The translations under genes and the position numbers were made by a program. From NCBI GenBank assembly GCA_963693305.1, contig OY855903.1, forward strand, positions 56,324,350-56,388,349: a stretch of 64,000 bases of DNA, read 5' to 3'. Position 1 is the stretch's first letter, and each line of letters begins with the position of its first letter. Shown piece by piece: positions 9,561 through 53,099 of this stretch. This DNA is from Meandrina meandrites. Taxonomy: Eukaryota; Cnidaria; Anthozoa; Scleractinia; Meandrinidae. Under the pieces are notes generated by a model. That model was not told the origin of the DNA. It made no database searches and was given only the letters and a program-made list of their open reading frames with translations.

Positions 9561-10636
9561 CCTCAAACCTTGCCCCCTCTGCCCAGGTCTAGGAGGGGGG
9601 GGGGGGGGGGGGGAGAGTAAATAGGGTGAATGACCGTTTTTGTGCTAGAGACTATTCAGTTGTCCAGGGAACATAATGTGTGAAAGGATTAAGTCCAATG
9701 ATAAGGCAATTTCATAGAAACAGAACTGGCAATAATTCTTTTGTCTAACATTGCCTTTTAATTAGTTGTTAATCTTGGCGGATTCTAAGTTTTTTAATAA
9801 GTAAAAAAAAAAAAATCAACCAATCAATAGATCAATAAAAGAAGGTTCTCGTTCTTATAGTCTTACCACGTTTTTAATTTCGTAAAACAGGACATGCAAT
9901 GCTTATCTTTGTGTCAAAAATTTCATTGTAATCAAAATAGGTGATCTTAAAATGTTGAAATAAAAGTATAAAGTTTGGAAGTCTCTAAAAGACCTAAAAA
10001 CCTAGTTTAAACCACGTCCACTCCTGCCAGTACCTTTTTTCACCATTGTGATTGTTTAATATCACTACCAGTGACCACAAGTCAACTGAGAGGGCTTTTT
10101 CCCCTTTCTTTCTGCGTTACAACCAAGCAAAGTTTTCAATTTTATGAGTAATTGTTGTTTTTTGACTTTTTTTTTTCATTTTTTATGCTTTTTATTGTTT
10201 TTAATTTACTTTAAATTTGATAAAATAAAATAGTTGATTGTTTGTTGTTGTTGTTGTTGTTGAGGTGGTGGTGGTGGTGTTTTAACTGACTGAGTAAAGG
10301 ATAGCCTAAAACAAACCATTGATTGACATCTAATTCTTGCATGCAAATTCTCAGTTCTCTGGCCATTAGTATCAGCATGTTGCAGCAACTCAGGTACATG
10401 TGAACAGAGATGGCGAATGACGCTTTTTCAAACTTACCCAAACTCTTCACATCTATTATGATTCCTCTGTGTACATTGAAACAGCAGCAGACTGTTGAGC
10501 TCGCTAACTATAGACTATGGCCTGAGTAGGAACCTGTGTTGCAAGAGGTGGAACACGTGGACCACTTACCTCCTTAGTTATTTAATTATTAAGACGGAAT
10601 CCGCCAGGACTTCGAGTAGTTATTGGACAAAATTAT
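9561..10636. other. Intergenic region without a recognised gene
   Basis: Contains a G tract (9595-9613) and short GTT/GGT repeats (about 10243-10280). Short open frames there encode homopolymers only. Confidence 0.7.
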
Positions 10637-11069
10637 GTACAAAAATTATTCACACCTTATTGCAAGGTTTTGTGTTACTGCTTCAAATATCTTATCAAAA
10701 GAAAGATATCTTTTCTAACAACACCAAACATCGAAAACCAATTTCGAAGTTCCGCTAAATTCCACTAAATCGCTTAAAAGACATGAGCTTTGCCTATAGC
10801 TTGTGAACTTTGAATTTCATTTTCTCAGGCTCTGATAAGAAATTGTTGTACCAAAATTATTTACACCTTATTGCAAACTTTTGTGTTACTGCTTCAAATA
10901 TCTTATCAAAAGAAATCTTTTCTAACAACACCAAACACCGAAAACAAATTTCGAATTTCCACTGAATTCTACTGAATCGCTTTAAGACGATTTTACAAAA
11001 TGGCTGCACGTGAGAATTTGCCTATAGCTTGTGAACTTTGAAATTCATTTTCTAAGACTCTGATAAGAA
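10637..11069 (+). repeat. Two-copy tandem duplication, period about 211 bp
   Basis: ATTATTCACACCTTATTGCA at about 10643 recurs as ATTATTTACACCTTATTGCA at about 10855. The following 200 bases match closely in both units, including TGCTTCAAATATCTTATCAA and GCCTATAGCTTGTGAACTTT. No coding sequence was recognised. Confidence 0.85.
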
Positions 11070-11121
11070 GTTGTTGTCGGTGTTATCAAGGTTAATTACT
11101 TACATCTTTACCTTTTATTTA

Positions 11122-11797
11122 TAATGGTAATTGAACTGAGTGGAGTACAATTTGGTCTGAAATCATACGCGTGATTTCAAAATCGAACGAGCGCGTAATA
11201 ATAATAATAATAATCAACTTTATTTATAGAGGGTAAACACATAACAGTAAAAAACTGACAAATCAGTGGCCCTCTAATATGAAATACAATCGAGAACTAA
11301 AAATAATGCTAAAAATCTAACAATCTAAAATTACAAAATTTAGTTTAAAATACGCTATAATATAAAAACTAGGTAAAAATTACTCTAAAATGGCGAGATT
11401 GATATAAAAGAGTTAACTAAAAGGTAAAGTGATCTAAATGTTTGTATGTATCTTTAAAAAATTTAAACGTAGCCTTCTTAAAACTTACTAAACTAGGCTT
11501 GTTCCTTATGGTGCTGGGTATAGTATTCCAGAGGCGTGTAGTCGATACTGTGAAAGACCTTCCGCCTTCTGACTCCCGTTTGAATCGGGGGCAGACAAGG
11601 TTTAGTAGTCCATGTCTGCTCGATCTTTCATTGATGTCGGCGTTTCTTATCAGCATCTGTGACAAATAATATGGACAGTCCCCAGACAGTCGTTTGTATA
11701 CCATTGATAACCTATTTACAGTAGCGCGAGTTCGATTTGAAATCACAAGCATGATCTCAGACCAAAATTGCCCGACACGAAGTTCAATTACCACTTT
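11122..11797. mobile_element. Palindromic element split by a LINE
   Basis: Left arm 11122-11195 (GGTAATTGAACTGAGTGGAG, then GATTTCAAAATCGAACG) is mirrored by the right arm 11723-11797 (CGATTTGAAATCAC up to AAGTTCAATTACC). Without the insertion the arms would form one hairpin. A related half copy lies at about 13905-13985. Confidence 0.75.
11196..11722 (-). mobile_element. 5'-truncated LINE, 3' end of reverse-transcriptase ORF
   Basis: On the minus strand an open frame from about 11722 to the stop at 11417 reads the C-terminal tail of a non-LTR retrotransposon ORF2, with blocks YYLSQMLIRNADINERSSRH, SFTVSTTRLWNTIP and SLVSFKKATFKFF. A short 3' UTR and an (ATT)n tail follow (11196-11213). AGCGCG is present at both junctions (11190-11195 and 11723-11728) as a short target duplication. 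It is inserted exactly in the loop of a palindromic element. The family is probably in the CR1/L2/jockey group; the clade is not resolved. Confidence 0.8.
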
Positions 11798-12663
11798 ATT
11801 ACATCCATTTTGAAATCAATTTAATCGCCCTATAAATGCAGGATTTTCGTCAGTACCAACATTTTATTGATCCAAGTAGCCGGTTTGTAAAAAAGTGTAA
11901 CCGGAAACGCTTTTACATCTTACATTTTACATTTTACATTTTACATTTACATGTCATGTTATGTGTCAAAAACTCAGTCGAGCGTAACAAAGGAAAAACA
12001 CGTTTCATTCAAGGAAATTCACGCAGTTCAAATACAAAGTTCATTCAATTCAATTTAAAGCTCAATCATTTCAAAATTCAACAATTCAAAGGTCAACCGT
12101 AATCATCTGACTCAATGATGTAAGCCCTTCGTTTCTTCTGTGGTTGTGGTTGAGAAATTGCCTTCGCATTGAGGATTTCTTGTGAGTTGTAAAACTCCCT
12201 CGATCGCACGATGCTCAGTGGATAGTTTTCTCCTTTAGTACCGTTCAATGGCACTCTGCATGATTTTAAGGGATTCTGGCTCGTAATCATTTCCGTCCTT
12301 TTATTTGACCTCGGCGGAGAACTTACTCATGACCTTGTCACGTTCTTCCTTCGCCATTGTTTGAATAATGACATTTTCAAGATGGCGGGACAGGCAGCAG
12401 CTTGTGAAGACATTCATCGATTGTTTTGTGGAGCGGGACGTATTTTTATTCACAGCGATAGACTTGAGCTCTTGCATTGGATCGCTTGAAACTAAAGGAA
12501 ACCTGGAAACATCTACTTCTTGTGCTGGTTCTGAATTTGCTGTTGTGTGGTTGTCGTTTGTTTCTGTTTTGATGGACTCCGGATCACACGGATCTTGAGC
12601 AGATGTTGAAGAAAAATCGCCAAAATATTCGTCAAAATAGAAACCAAAAGTTGGAAACTCCCC
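11798..12663. other. Intergenic region without a recognised gene
   Basis: Holds a short ACATTTT microsatellite (about 11918-11955). Several open frames of 65-90 codons show no domain or conserved motif. Confidence 0.6.
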
Positions 12664-13578
12664 TTAAGGACGGTGCCTACTAATAGCGAGGTATTTTTGC
12701 CCGGCTGATGACTATGCAAGGGAAGTAGATGTTACCAAGGGCTATTAAAATCCAAAAAGAAAATTAGGGGTAGCCACGCAAATTTTCGAGATAATTAGGT
12801 TTGAAATCTTAAAAAAAGTGCTGACGTGGCATTTTCAAAAAAAGTAAAAGGAAATACAATTTCCTTACAAATTACCTTTGAATTTGGTTTTTCATAAACA
12901 AAATCAACACTAAATATAACGATCTTAAAAATAACTAACAAATACTATCTTTGAAACTGCGTGAACCACGTTTTTATTGACAAAACGATTGCACTTGAGC
13001 CATTTTTGACTCTAACAGCTATTTCTTGCAAGGCCAGAAAAACAGCCTAAACAATTTTTGCACTGAACGAAAAATTAATCATGTGTTCTTTAGACTTACC
13101 ACTTCCATTTTATAAAATAAAACGTATGGGTCACCACGCGTTTTTAAAAGTTATACGAGTTGTATGGAATCGCTTTTGAGGTCAGTTACACTTTTCCTAT
13201 CCCCTCCCTAGCGAGTTAAATATTTGCTTCTCGCGCAATTTTTCACGCGTGCACCACGCCATATGTAGTTAGCAGTTTGCTGATTACGTTTGAGCGATTA
13301 GCGATGTGTTTCAGACTGTTAAATGTGAGCCATTTTTATTGATAAGCGTTTAGGGCTTACTGATATGTTACTCTTTCACTGTTCCTGGTTTAGTACGTCC
13401 ATTAACTGGATTTCGTTGCAACCGAAATTTTCTTGCATTTTAGTCGCGCGCTTGGTCGCGAAGTTGAATTCGTCATTTTGAGTGAGCAAATTCCCTTAGC
13501 GCGAGCGTAAAGTGCAATCGATGCCTTGCGTGATGCGCAGAAGATGTGCGCAGTAACAAAAGTAGGCACCGTCCTTAA
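12664..13578. mobile_element. TTAA-flanked non-autonomous element with GGACGGTGCC ends
   Basis: The left end is TTAAGGACGGTGCCTACT and the right end is AGTAGGCACCGTCCTTAA, with TTAA at both outer edges (12664-12667 and 13575-13578). The 915-bp interior has no transposase. TTAA target duplication is the hallmark of piggyBac-type transposition; assignment to that superfamily is inferred from the flank only. Confidence 0.75.
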
Positions 13579-14221
13579 TAGGTCTTCAGCCTGAAGAAGC
13601 TCATAGGGGTCATTCAGAAACTGTAAGTAATTGAATTCATCCATTTTTTTTTTAAATTAAGCAGACTTTTGGGAAAAAAAAGTTCCAAAATTCACCACAC
13701 AATTGCTTTCTTTGTATTTCATTTTCCTGCAATTTGATTGGTTACTTTAAACAAGCCTTGAATTCTGATTGTTGTTTTGTTTTAGTGTTCTTTTCTCATT
13801 GGCTGGCAAAAAGATGCGATTTAGAGTAAAAAATAGTGCGATTTGTGAATAAATCGCACTGCTGAGAGCCAATCAGATTGCAAGGATCACCAGTGATTTC
13901 AAAATGGATGTAATAAGTAATAGTAATTGGACTGAGTAGAGTACAATTCAGGGAGTAATCGTATTGAATTGTACGACACGAGGCCCAATGACTAATAAAT
14001 CGTATCAATAACATATTCGAGTTTAGAAAGTCTGAGAACCTCTTTAATATGAAAAAAGTCAAAGATATGTTCAATCGGTTTCACGACCGTAGGAAAACAG
14101 CAAAAAAGAACCCATTTCAGTGCACGTGATTGACGCGCGAATGGTGTTGGTGTTCAATTGGGAGTGACTATTCAGCCCTCAGTTCATGAAGTGAGACTTC
14201 TCATTTTTTCATACACACTGA
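13579..14221. other. Intergenic region with a half copy of a palindromic repeat
   Basis: About 13905-13985 resembles one arm of the element at 11122-11797 (ACTGAGTAGAGTACAATT versus ACTGAGTGGAGTACAATT). No gene was seen. Confidence 0.5.
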
Positions 14222-14306
14222 AAAAAGACGCCGACAATAGGATATGAACCCGGGCCATCGGATTACCGCGAGGGAACTATATCCACTAGGCTACTGACGA
14301 CCAGCT
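14222..14306 (-). repeat. tRNA-like SINE head fragment
   Basis: The minus strand shows TAGCCTAGTGGATATAG (A-box-like) and GGGTTCATATCC (B-box-like) at tRNA spacing. Pairing of the acceptor ends is poor and no SINE body follows clearly. It is probably a truncated SINE rather than a working tRNA gene. Confidence 0.5.
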
Positions 14307-14329
14307 GCAAGAGACCCTAAAATTTTGGC

Positions 14330-14470
14330 TAGATATCCTAACCTCAATATAAATCTAAGGCTAACCGCAAGCAAACTAAGCTAACGTAGACTAACCGGAG
14401 TGCTTTTTAGGCTAAACGGAGTGCTAGTAGGCTAACCGAAGGGCATAGTAGGCTAACCGAAGTGTATATA
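14330..14470. repeat. AGGCTAACCG-type short tandem repeat block, inverted relative to 61-64 kb
   Basis: Four to five copies of a roughly 27-30 nt unit around GGCTAACCGGAGTGCT. The reverse complement aligns with the GGTTAGCCTA repeats at 63370-63470 and 61370-61660, including the neighbouring CTCAATATAAA segment. It is therefore a member of one dispersed family. Confidence 0.7.
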
Positions 14471-14489
14471 CCACTTATTAACCGAGAGT

Positions 14490-16128
14490 GAGATCATTAC
14501 AGGGAAATCTCAGACCGAGGCCTTGATGCATTGACCGAGCGATAGCGAGGTCAATACATCAAGGCCGAGGTTAGCCTGCGAACACAGACGTATTTCCGGC
14601 TGTCGCATGTCTCCGCCGAAAACTAACGTCTGCGAACTCGAGCCAGAAAACGATTTCCGTGACGTCAAAATTCTAAGCCAATCACAGTTAGGCTCACAAA
14701 ATCCTAGAACCGCCACGCGTGTAGCCTGCGAGAGCATCGCACAATCGCGTAGTAAATAACAATATGACACTGCGCTGGGGAAAGTTTGTAAAGTGTTTAA
14801 TTTGAAAAGTCAAATCAGGTAAATGCATTAAAGTACATGATTCAAAAGAGAAGAAAGACATATTCGTGAATCTTTCGAATGGATTTGGAAAATCAGTTAT
14901 TTTCCAAGCATTGCCTGAGAGGAAATAGTATTAAGTGTAGCATTGTGATCGATCGTCGTTTCGAGTTAGATGAATGGCCAGGTCAGCCCATTATCGTCGC
15001 TTGCGTTGAATAGCGCTGTGATACATTGAAAATAGCGAATATTGAAAACAGCTGCTATTCGTTCGTGTACGGATCACGTACCAGAGACTTGGAAAGGTGA
15101 GATAAAATACAACAACAACAATTTATTGACTGAGGTATTTCCATAAAAATGCATGGCATTACTTACTTACTTACACTTCACTGTTAAACCTAGAGGAAGA
15201 TGTCAAATGAAAATTATAATACTATTTGTCAGAGTTGTACTTTGGTCTTCCGAAAGATACAATTCCTTCGAGCGAGTCTCGTGAGATTCGCCTTTACGCA
15301 GCAGTGTAGATGTAAACATAATTTGAGTTATCACTGAAACCTGCGAAGGTTTTCATTCCTTGGACCAAATCTTTGAGTCTTGATGCAGCAAAAAAGGCAC
15401 TAGAAACGCTTAAGGGTTTAGAACTCCCCAAAACATCGGACTTAAACAAATTCCAGGGTTTGCAACGACGCTTGTCGCAACTGTATTATGTAATTTCTCG
15501 GAAGGTGAAGATCCCGGGTGAAGATGAGACGCATCTAGTCGATTGCCGCCTCCTGCGTGTTGCTAGAATCTTTTTGCCAATCTATTGACGCAAAATCAGA
15601 CATGATCACCGTCAAAATCTCTTCGGATTTCTTTCCCAATTTCGTCGAAATTTTGAAGGGCGTTCTTTAATCCCCGGGTTTACAAATGTAATCGCACACG
15701 TCGATTGCAACACTTCAGTTTGTCAACAGATGGTCAGCTTTTCACAGCCCACGTTGCATGATTTATCAATGAAGGTATGCACTAAAACACTTTAACCGAG
15801 TACATTAACCTTCTCCTTTGCAACTGAAAATGTTCTTCTGCAAAGAATCAACTTTCACAGCCGTCAAAAACCTTTCGTGTTTCATTCAACTTCCCATAGC
15901 AGCTTGCCTGTTTCCGCCGACAGCTATGTCGCGAGGGAGCCGCGTGGTGTTCACTCGTGTCTTATTCTATCGCGTAATCTGATTGGCCAAAGAGAAACAA
16001 AAGATTTACGTCACGGAAATCGTTTCCTGGCTCGAGTTCGCAGACGTTAGTTTTCGGCGAGACAAGCGACAGCCGGAAATACGTCTGTGTTCGCAGGCTA
16101 GGCCGAGGTCTGAGATTTCCCTGTAATG
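14490..16128. repeat. Hairpin host element carrying a nested foldback
   Basis: GGGAAATCTCAGACCGAGG (about 14502) is mirrored by GAGGTCTGAGATTTCCC (about 16106) on the far side of the insertion at 14572-16100. The inserted element thus landed inside an older, short palindrome. Confidence 0.65.
14572..16100. mobile_element. Foldback DNA transposon with TAGCCTGCG ends and 9-bp target duplication
   Basis: 1529 bp, starting TAGCCTGCGAACACAGACG and ending CGTCTGTGTTCGCAGGCTA. It is flanked by GGCCGAGGT on both sides (14563-14571 and 16101-16109). The terminal arms of about 100-150 bp include CGGAAATCGTTT-type sequence. Interior open frames are short and unrecognised. Its ends match those of the element at 5521-6578, although the sub-terminal sequence differs. 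Confidence 0.88.
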
Positions 16129-18189
16129 ACCGAACGGACGAGGTTAATAAGTTATTTATTATATGGCCTTTTAGCGCTGAAAAAAGGGAAACGTTTTTCA
16201 ATATCCGCTTGCGCGCGCAAGAGGTCATTCCAGGTCATGCGATCGAAACCAGAAGAAACGGTTTCTTTGACAATGAGGCAATTTTTGTCTCCATTACGCC
16301 AAGATCTAGGGCAAATTTAACCACTTTAATTTTCACAAAACAAACTGACCTGTGTTTACAAGTGTTTGACCCTTAAAAAGTTATAAAAAGCTAAGGCAAG
16401 AAAAATTTTCATAATGCCCGGTCATTACAAGAAAATCTTGCCCGCTCATCAGCCAATCAGAGCGCGCGTACTACTGTAGCCATATAATAAAGTAGGCTAA
16501 CCGGAGTGCTGTTTTGTATTCACTACATAAAATGAGTGTTACGTGGTATAAAATGTCATGAGGTGTCTTCCTATTGTCTCACAACGTCAACTGAGTGCAG
16601 AATAGACACTCCTGTGTCCAGTTACAGGTATTCAATTACAAGAAATTTTAATTGGATACCTGTAATTGGGCACCGACGTGATCGCGCGCCAAACTACGCG
16701 ACAAATAGGCGCGCGCAAAACCAATCAAAATTAAGAATTTTGTTATCGTTTTAAATTACTATTGAAAGCAAGCCAGCTTATCGACGGAAGAAAATTTGAC
16801 TAACAAGGGCTAATAATTTCTATGACCGTAAGAGCAAAATAATTATGTTCTAATGAGTAGATAATATAACTCCGTCCTAAGTTCCGGAGCTTTCGGAATG
16901 TTCTTCTTGGTAACAATCCGACGCAAACGAAAAGACCTTTTATATCACATTACGAACAAATAGAGGAAGCGAAGGTTCGAAACCTCGTTTTATGATCATT
17001 AAAACATTTCTTTTGTGTTAGTCACACCTGATAGTAAAAAACATGCTTGAAAAATGTCTTTGCATGTATCTTTCGCCAAGTCATTACGCAAACAATGGTT
17101 CATGAGGCATCGGCTTGATTTCGAATCATTGAAAGCTAAAGAGGACTGTTTAAAGGTATCGAAGCAAAGATAAAAAAAGAAAGAAAACAAAACAAAAATT
17201 CACAGAAAGACATTGAAAGCACATGTCAAGAAACAAAACGGACGTTCAACGGTGATCTCATTATTCTAACGTATTCTATTCTAACGGTATGCTGCAGATA
17301 ACTGTTTAAAAATATCCAAGATTTCAACGGATATCTTTGTTATTAAAAAAAAAATTATTTAGCAAAGTGTGGCGAACGCATGCAGTAAGCAGAAAGCGAA
17401 TCACAACTTTTAACATAAGCTCGCTTCTCTGTATTTTTGTCCCGTAAAAATGTCATGATTGGAATAAAACCCTCCTTTCTATGCCAATTTCCTAGAATGG
17501 CTCATAAAACCCTCGCGTCTCGCACGTGCCTTTCTACACCATTTTAGGCGTGAGATCCTTTACAGTATTTGTCAGCGAAAGAAGCTTTGGTTAAAATGAA
17601 CTGAATCCGGCGTCTCATAAACCAAAATCTCCTTTTGGCATAAATAATTGTCGAAAAAAATATGTTAAGACTTTTCTTTGGTATCTTAAAGCGTATTTTT
17701 TTTACCATCGCGAGTGCGAAACAGAGGAAGCTGGTTTAAGAACCAAAAGTGGGGTTCGAACCTATGCAGGAATTAAGATAACTCTTCCTGTTTGCAACGT
17801 CATGTGAGAGTTGAGTTTCATTTATTTGATTGGCAACTCTTCCAGCTGATAGTCGACGAATTTGAGTCATGAAAGCCAAACGAAACACTCAGGTAAGCAG
17901 GTATATATTACATGTTAATCTTAATTGTTTCGATAGCGGTTTAAAATTCATTTTAACTTTTATGAGCGGGAAGGATAGCTTTAAAGAAACTCTGCCTGCC
18001 ACCTGGTTAGCTCAGTTGGTTGAGCGGCAGACGTTTGAGACTTCTGTGACTGTGACTATGACTATGACTATGACTATGACTGACTGTGTGTCCAAGCATT
18101 CATGTACTATATTTCAATGTATAAATATCATCTGTTAAGCCACGTCCCCTCTATATAATCTGCGAGGTGTGTAACCTTTATCAGTTTAT
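16110..18189. other. Intergenic region without a recognised gene
   Basis: AT-rich with short repeats. About 18000-18085 has an isolated tRNA A-box-like piece (GGTTAGCTCAGTTGG) followed by a (GACTAT)n microsatellite, with no B box. Confidence 0.6.
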
Positions 18190-19477
18190 CCAGAAGTCCA
18201 TAACTAGAAGTCTACATCTCTGGTAATAGGCTTTGAGATATGTCTTTCGCGTGTACCTCGCGCTCCTCGCGTGTAGGCTATTTTTAGAACAGCTTTGCCG
18301 CGAACAAGTAGCAAATCACATTGAAGTATTTTTTAATTCGCGCCTTTGATTGGTTGAACAAATTTTTGAAGAAAAGCAGAACTGCAGAGGACGAGTGAAC
18401 TCGAGCGAACGGCATTACGAAATTTCTGTTTGTTGGTCATCGTAATTTCCGTTTTGTGAGGATTAAATCGTCCGGACAAGAATCATCAGGCCATCTTTCA
18501 TCGATGACGATAGCATCGAAGTTGTAAAAATTCGGAGCATCCAAATAAGCGAGAGGATCTCAGTGTTTTGGAGTCAGTATACGAAATGGCAGCGGGCAAG
18601 ATAGACTAATTCCGAGTCAAATTCAAAATGCGAAGACACTAAAGATTAATGGTACTCTCAAGATGAAGACAGGCATTAAGAGAGCAAGTGCATTTTGGCA
18701 CAGGTTCGTTGCTATTTTGAAAAACAAAACCATGGTCCCTGAAGCGCTCAACATCGAGCGCGGAATGAACAGAATGAAGTTTGATTCGTTTGAGAACAAC
18801 ATTCAGAGAAAACGACAAGTTTGGCGAGTTTCGCATGTTTTTGGAATTATAAGGACGGCATGAAAACAAAAGACTGACTAAGGTAATGTACTTGTTTTAA
18901 TATGAATAGAAATACGAGTTTAATTCATAGAACAATGATGATTTCATTCACATCCGTCAAAAGTTTAATTCAAGTTGTGCTTCTCGGGCACTTCGCAGTG
19001 TGCAGCTATTGTGTTGTGTATGTTGTTCAGTATTTTAACACGAGGATATGCTGTACAAAATAAAGACACACTTAACTACTAAAAGTTTGGGGAACTTCTG
19101 TTCATAAATTCTCTCGTAAATTATAAAAAGTCGACCTGTTTGTTTTGTGAGTTTGTCTACGGAAACCCGGCGACGGGTTGCTTTTTCACTCGCCTTCAAA
19201 TGCCACTGAACAGACGTTTGAAATCACTATCTACGATACTACTTCTGTCGAAATGTGAGAATTAAAGAGAATGGCCTGTCAAGTGTTTTGATGTGATTTG
19301 ATTTATTTCATCTGCCACTTTCCAAAATATTCGGCCGCAACTTAGAACTCCAATCGTGTCGAAATAGTGGGTTACGTCATTTTCTCGCGAGACATCAGCT
19401 TCTAAAAATAGCCTACACGCGAAAGACATAGCACGCGCCCCAATACCAGATGTAGACTTCTAGTTATGGACTTCTGG
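18190..19477. mobile_element. Foldback element, CCAGAAGTCC ends, TTTAT target duplication
   Basis: 1288 bp. CCAGAAGTCCATAACTAGAA at the left end is mirrored by TTCTAGTTATGGACTTCTGG at the right end, followed inward by a second matching block (TCTTTCGCGTGTA versus TACACGCGAAAGA). TTTAT flanks both ends (18185-18189 and 19478-19482). No transposase was recognised. Confidence 0.8.
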
Positions 19478-19482
19478 TTTAT

Positions 19483-21793
19483 CTCAATAATGTTGCAGTT
19501 GCATTATCAATTGTTTATACTTGTTTTAACGGCTGGCGACGAAAGTGCTCCCGCATGTGTACTGCGCGCAGTCTAAGTTGGTCTGTAGGTTGTGGAGGTA
19601 GACGCTGGCCAATCAAATCCTTGGGATAGTACAAAATTAGATTGTTTTTTATATATATTAGATAATATTCAAGTAAAGAGGCCTGCCTCAAATGGACCTC
19701 ACGGGTTAGGCGAGCGACCAATTAAGTTAGCGAAGCGAGCTTTAAGCCGCGAAGCGGCCAGGCGAGCGACGAAAGACGAAGGACTTTATTGAAAGGTCTA
19801 CCAAGTAAGTTGTCTTGAGGGCCTCAGAAAAGAACGTTTTAAAGTACACGGGCTCTCGCCCAGTCACAGTGATCATACAGCTGTGCCCAGTTATAATAAT
19901 TCTAGGCCGGGTTGTTTAAAGCATGATTAAGCTAATACCGTGCAGGATAAGCGTGAACTTCAATTTCAGTTTTCTAACTTTTCAGTAAAGTTTCCTGTTT
20001 ATATTTTCTGCCCTCCATGTTAATTTGACTGCTGACGTTGACTAATCTCCTGCTTCACATAACATAAGCAATAAAGGCATTTTTGTAGAAGATAGATTAA
20101 GTGGGGTGACTCTTAACTACCAATTTGTTTCTAATTAAGGCAGGTTTATAATTGCTATATTTTGGAAACAAAACATCATATAGATAAGTTTTTTGCACGA
20201 GTTTGTTCAATTGAAGATTCCTCCAAGAGTTTCAAGTCACGGTCATATTTAACGCGTCACGTGACCAGAACAGAATAAACCCTAAAACTCAAACGGCGGA
20301 TAGATTTTAAAATTAAAATGAGCGTCAATAGATAAAGAGCGTCCACATGCGTGATGTGACGTATCGTTTTCATGAAATTCGCATTATTATAAGAGTTATG
20401 GCCTAATATACACTCATATTTACAGACTTTCATTAGTAGCGTTTCCTTTTTTCGTGTAAACGGTAAAAGCATTCGTCAGATTATAAAGACGGCTACGTTA
20501 TCTCTGATTCGTAAAAGAAATCGGAACTTTACCTTATTTCCGTGGAGTTTTAGGGATTTTAAATTCTAACGCGCGGTTTGGGACTGGCACTAGTTTCGCA
20601 CGCGCAATGTTATATTTTTCAAAGCAGGTGTACCCCCTAAATTCACCGTTTAGCGTTACAAAAAGCTTCAAAAGCGCTTGCTTCAAAATACAGTCCTCAG
20701 CCATTCCTTGGCAACTGCTCCAGATCTGTAGTTAAGAGTCTCCCCCCTTAAGCCTTCGACCCAACAATTTTTAATCCTGGGTTAAGTTTAATCGGCTTTG
20801 AACAACAAGGCCTTGAAACTTAATGAGCATTTTTTCCCAAACTTGGATATTTTTGAAGACTGGCCATCCAGCTTACGCATCCCTACAGTTTTCTTGTAGA
20901 GCGAATTTATAGTTTCCCGCAGAGAATGAAGCTCTCTTGGATCTTTTTATATAATAACTAACTTTTTTTATCATTCAAGATTGTCCAAATGAACCGTAGC
21001 TTGTTGACATATCCGCATAAATTCAAAACATGAGCGACTAAATTCATTCTTAATCTCACAGGCAGAGGCTCGAAACTGCTTGTAAAGTTTACATATTATT
21101 AACAGGAATCGAAATCAATTCGAAAGTTTTCCTTCTGTCAAAGATGGTGTGGCCTCAATCACGTGACTAGGAGATCGAACGGAAGAAAATCACTTCTGCT
21201 CAGACGGCCATTCTGTTAAATTACAATTTGCTTAAATGTACACTAATGATCGATTTATGTCCAGTTCTACAAACAAAGGTTTTTACTTCACCCTGTAGTA
21301 TACGTTCTTGCAACAGATGAGGGATATACATGTTTCCACCTCAAGCTCAACATGTTAGCAATCTTAACCCCAATAAGGGGCTAATTCACTCACTAACCAG
21401 ACCTGTGTCTGCGTTTTGATAACTGAACGCTTGATTTTCTATACATTTTTAGTCAGTAATCCACTGTCAGTAGGTAATATTTTACATGTTGTTTTAAAGC
21501 AGTTAGACTACGAGCCTGAGTTTGCTATAAGCGAATAGCCAAATAAACAATTCAATGTATGTTTACGCCAAAACTCAAGAAGAATGCGAGCGCGATCGTG
21601 TTCTATTGAAAGAACTGATCAGACGCGCGGATTCGAAACAACATACCCTGAGAAGAGTCTCCTTCCTTTAAAAAAATCCTGTGTTTCGTTTGATTGTTAT
21701 TGATTATTTAAGATTATATATTTAACTTTCATTTTGTACTTGGTTGATGCATGGCACATATGTCAATCCTTTAACACATGACCAATTGTTTCA
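19483..21793. other. Intergenic region upstream of gene B
   Basis: 2.3 kb with no recognised gene or repeat family. The promoter and any untranslated first exon of gene B are expected here, but no TATA-type or initiator motif could be assigned. TTGTTTCAG at 21786-21794 could be the acceptor of the signal-peptide exon. Confidence 0.5.
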
Positions 21794-21806
21794 GCAGACA
21801 CAAAGG

Positions 21807-52792
<30,986 letters not shown>

Positions 52793-53030
52793 GTAAGGTA
52801 AAATAATTTATTTAACGCCAAATACAATCTCCCAATCTCCCGAAAAGTAGGCTCATGTCGATAAAAGTGTTTGTCAATTTAAAAACTGAGAATAAGTAAA
52901 CTACATATCAAAAGGATCTAAGAACTGCATTCTAAGACTACAATATTAAAAAGATCTAAAAGCTAAAAATGTCTGTATGATAATCATTAAAGGCGAATAC
53001 TGCATTGGCAGCTATAAGCAGGTAAATGAG
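52793..53030 (+). other. Gene B intron start, paralogous to gene A intron
   Basis: Aligns with 2130-2370 after the collapsed GTAAG repeat (TTTATTTAACGCCAAATAC and onward). Similarity ends near 53020-53030, where the retroelement block begins. Confidence 0.75.
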
Positions 53031-53099
53031 ATTTAGAGAGGAATTCATACAGAGGCTTAATTGCCAACTACTAGGCATCACCCTCGTCAGCCGTTGACC

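Noticed and set aside
18000..18040. tRNA gene starting GGTTAGCTCAGTTGG
   Set aside because: Only the A-box half is present; a microsatellite follows where the anticodon and T arms should be.
21744..21806. Upstream ATG at 21744 as start of gene B
   Set aside because: Would place 21 polar residues before the hydrophobic signal core; ATG 21807 gives a normal signal peptide.
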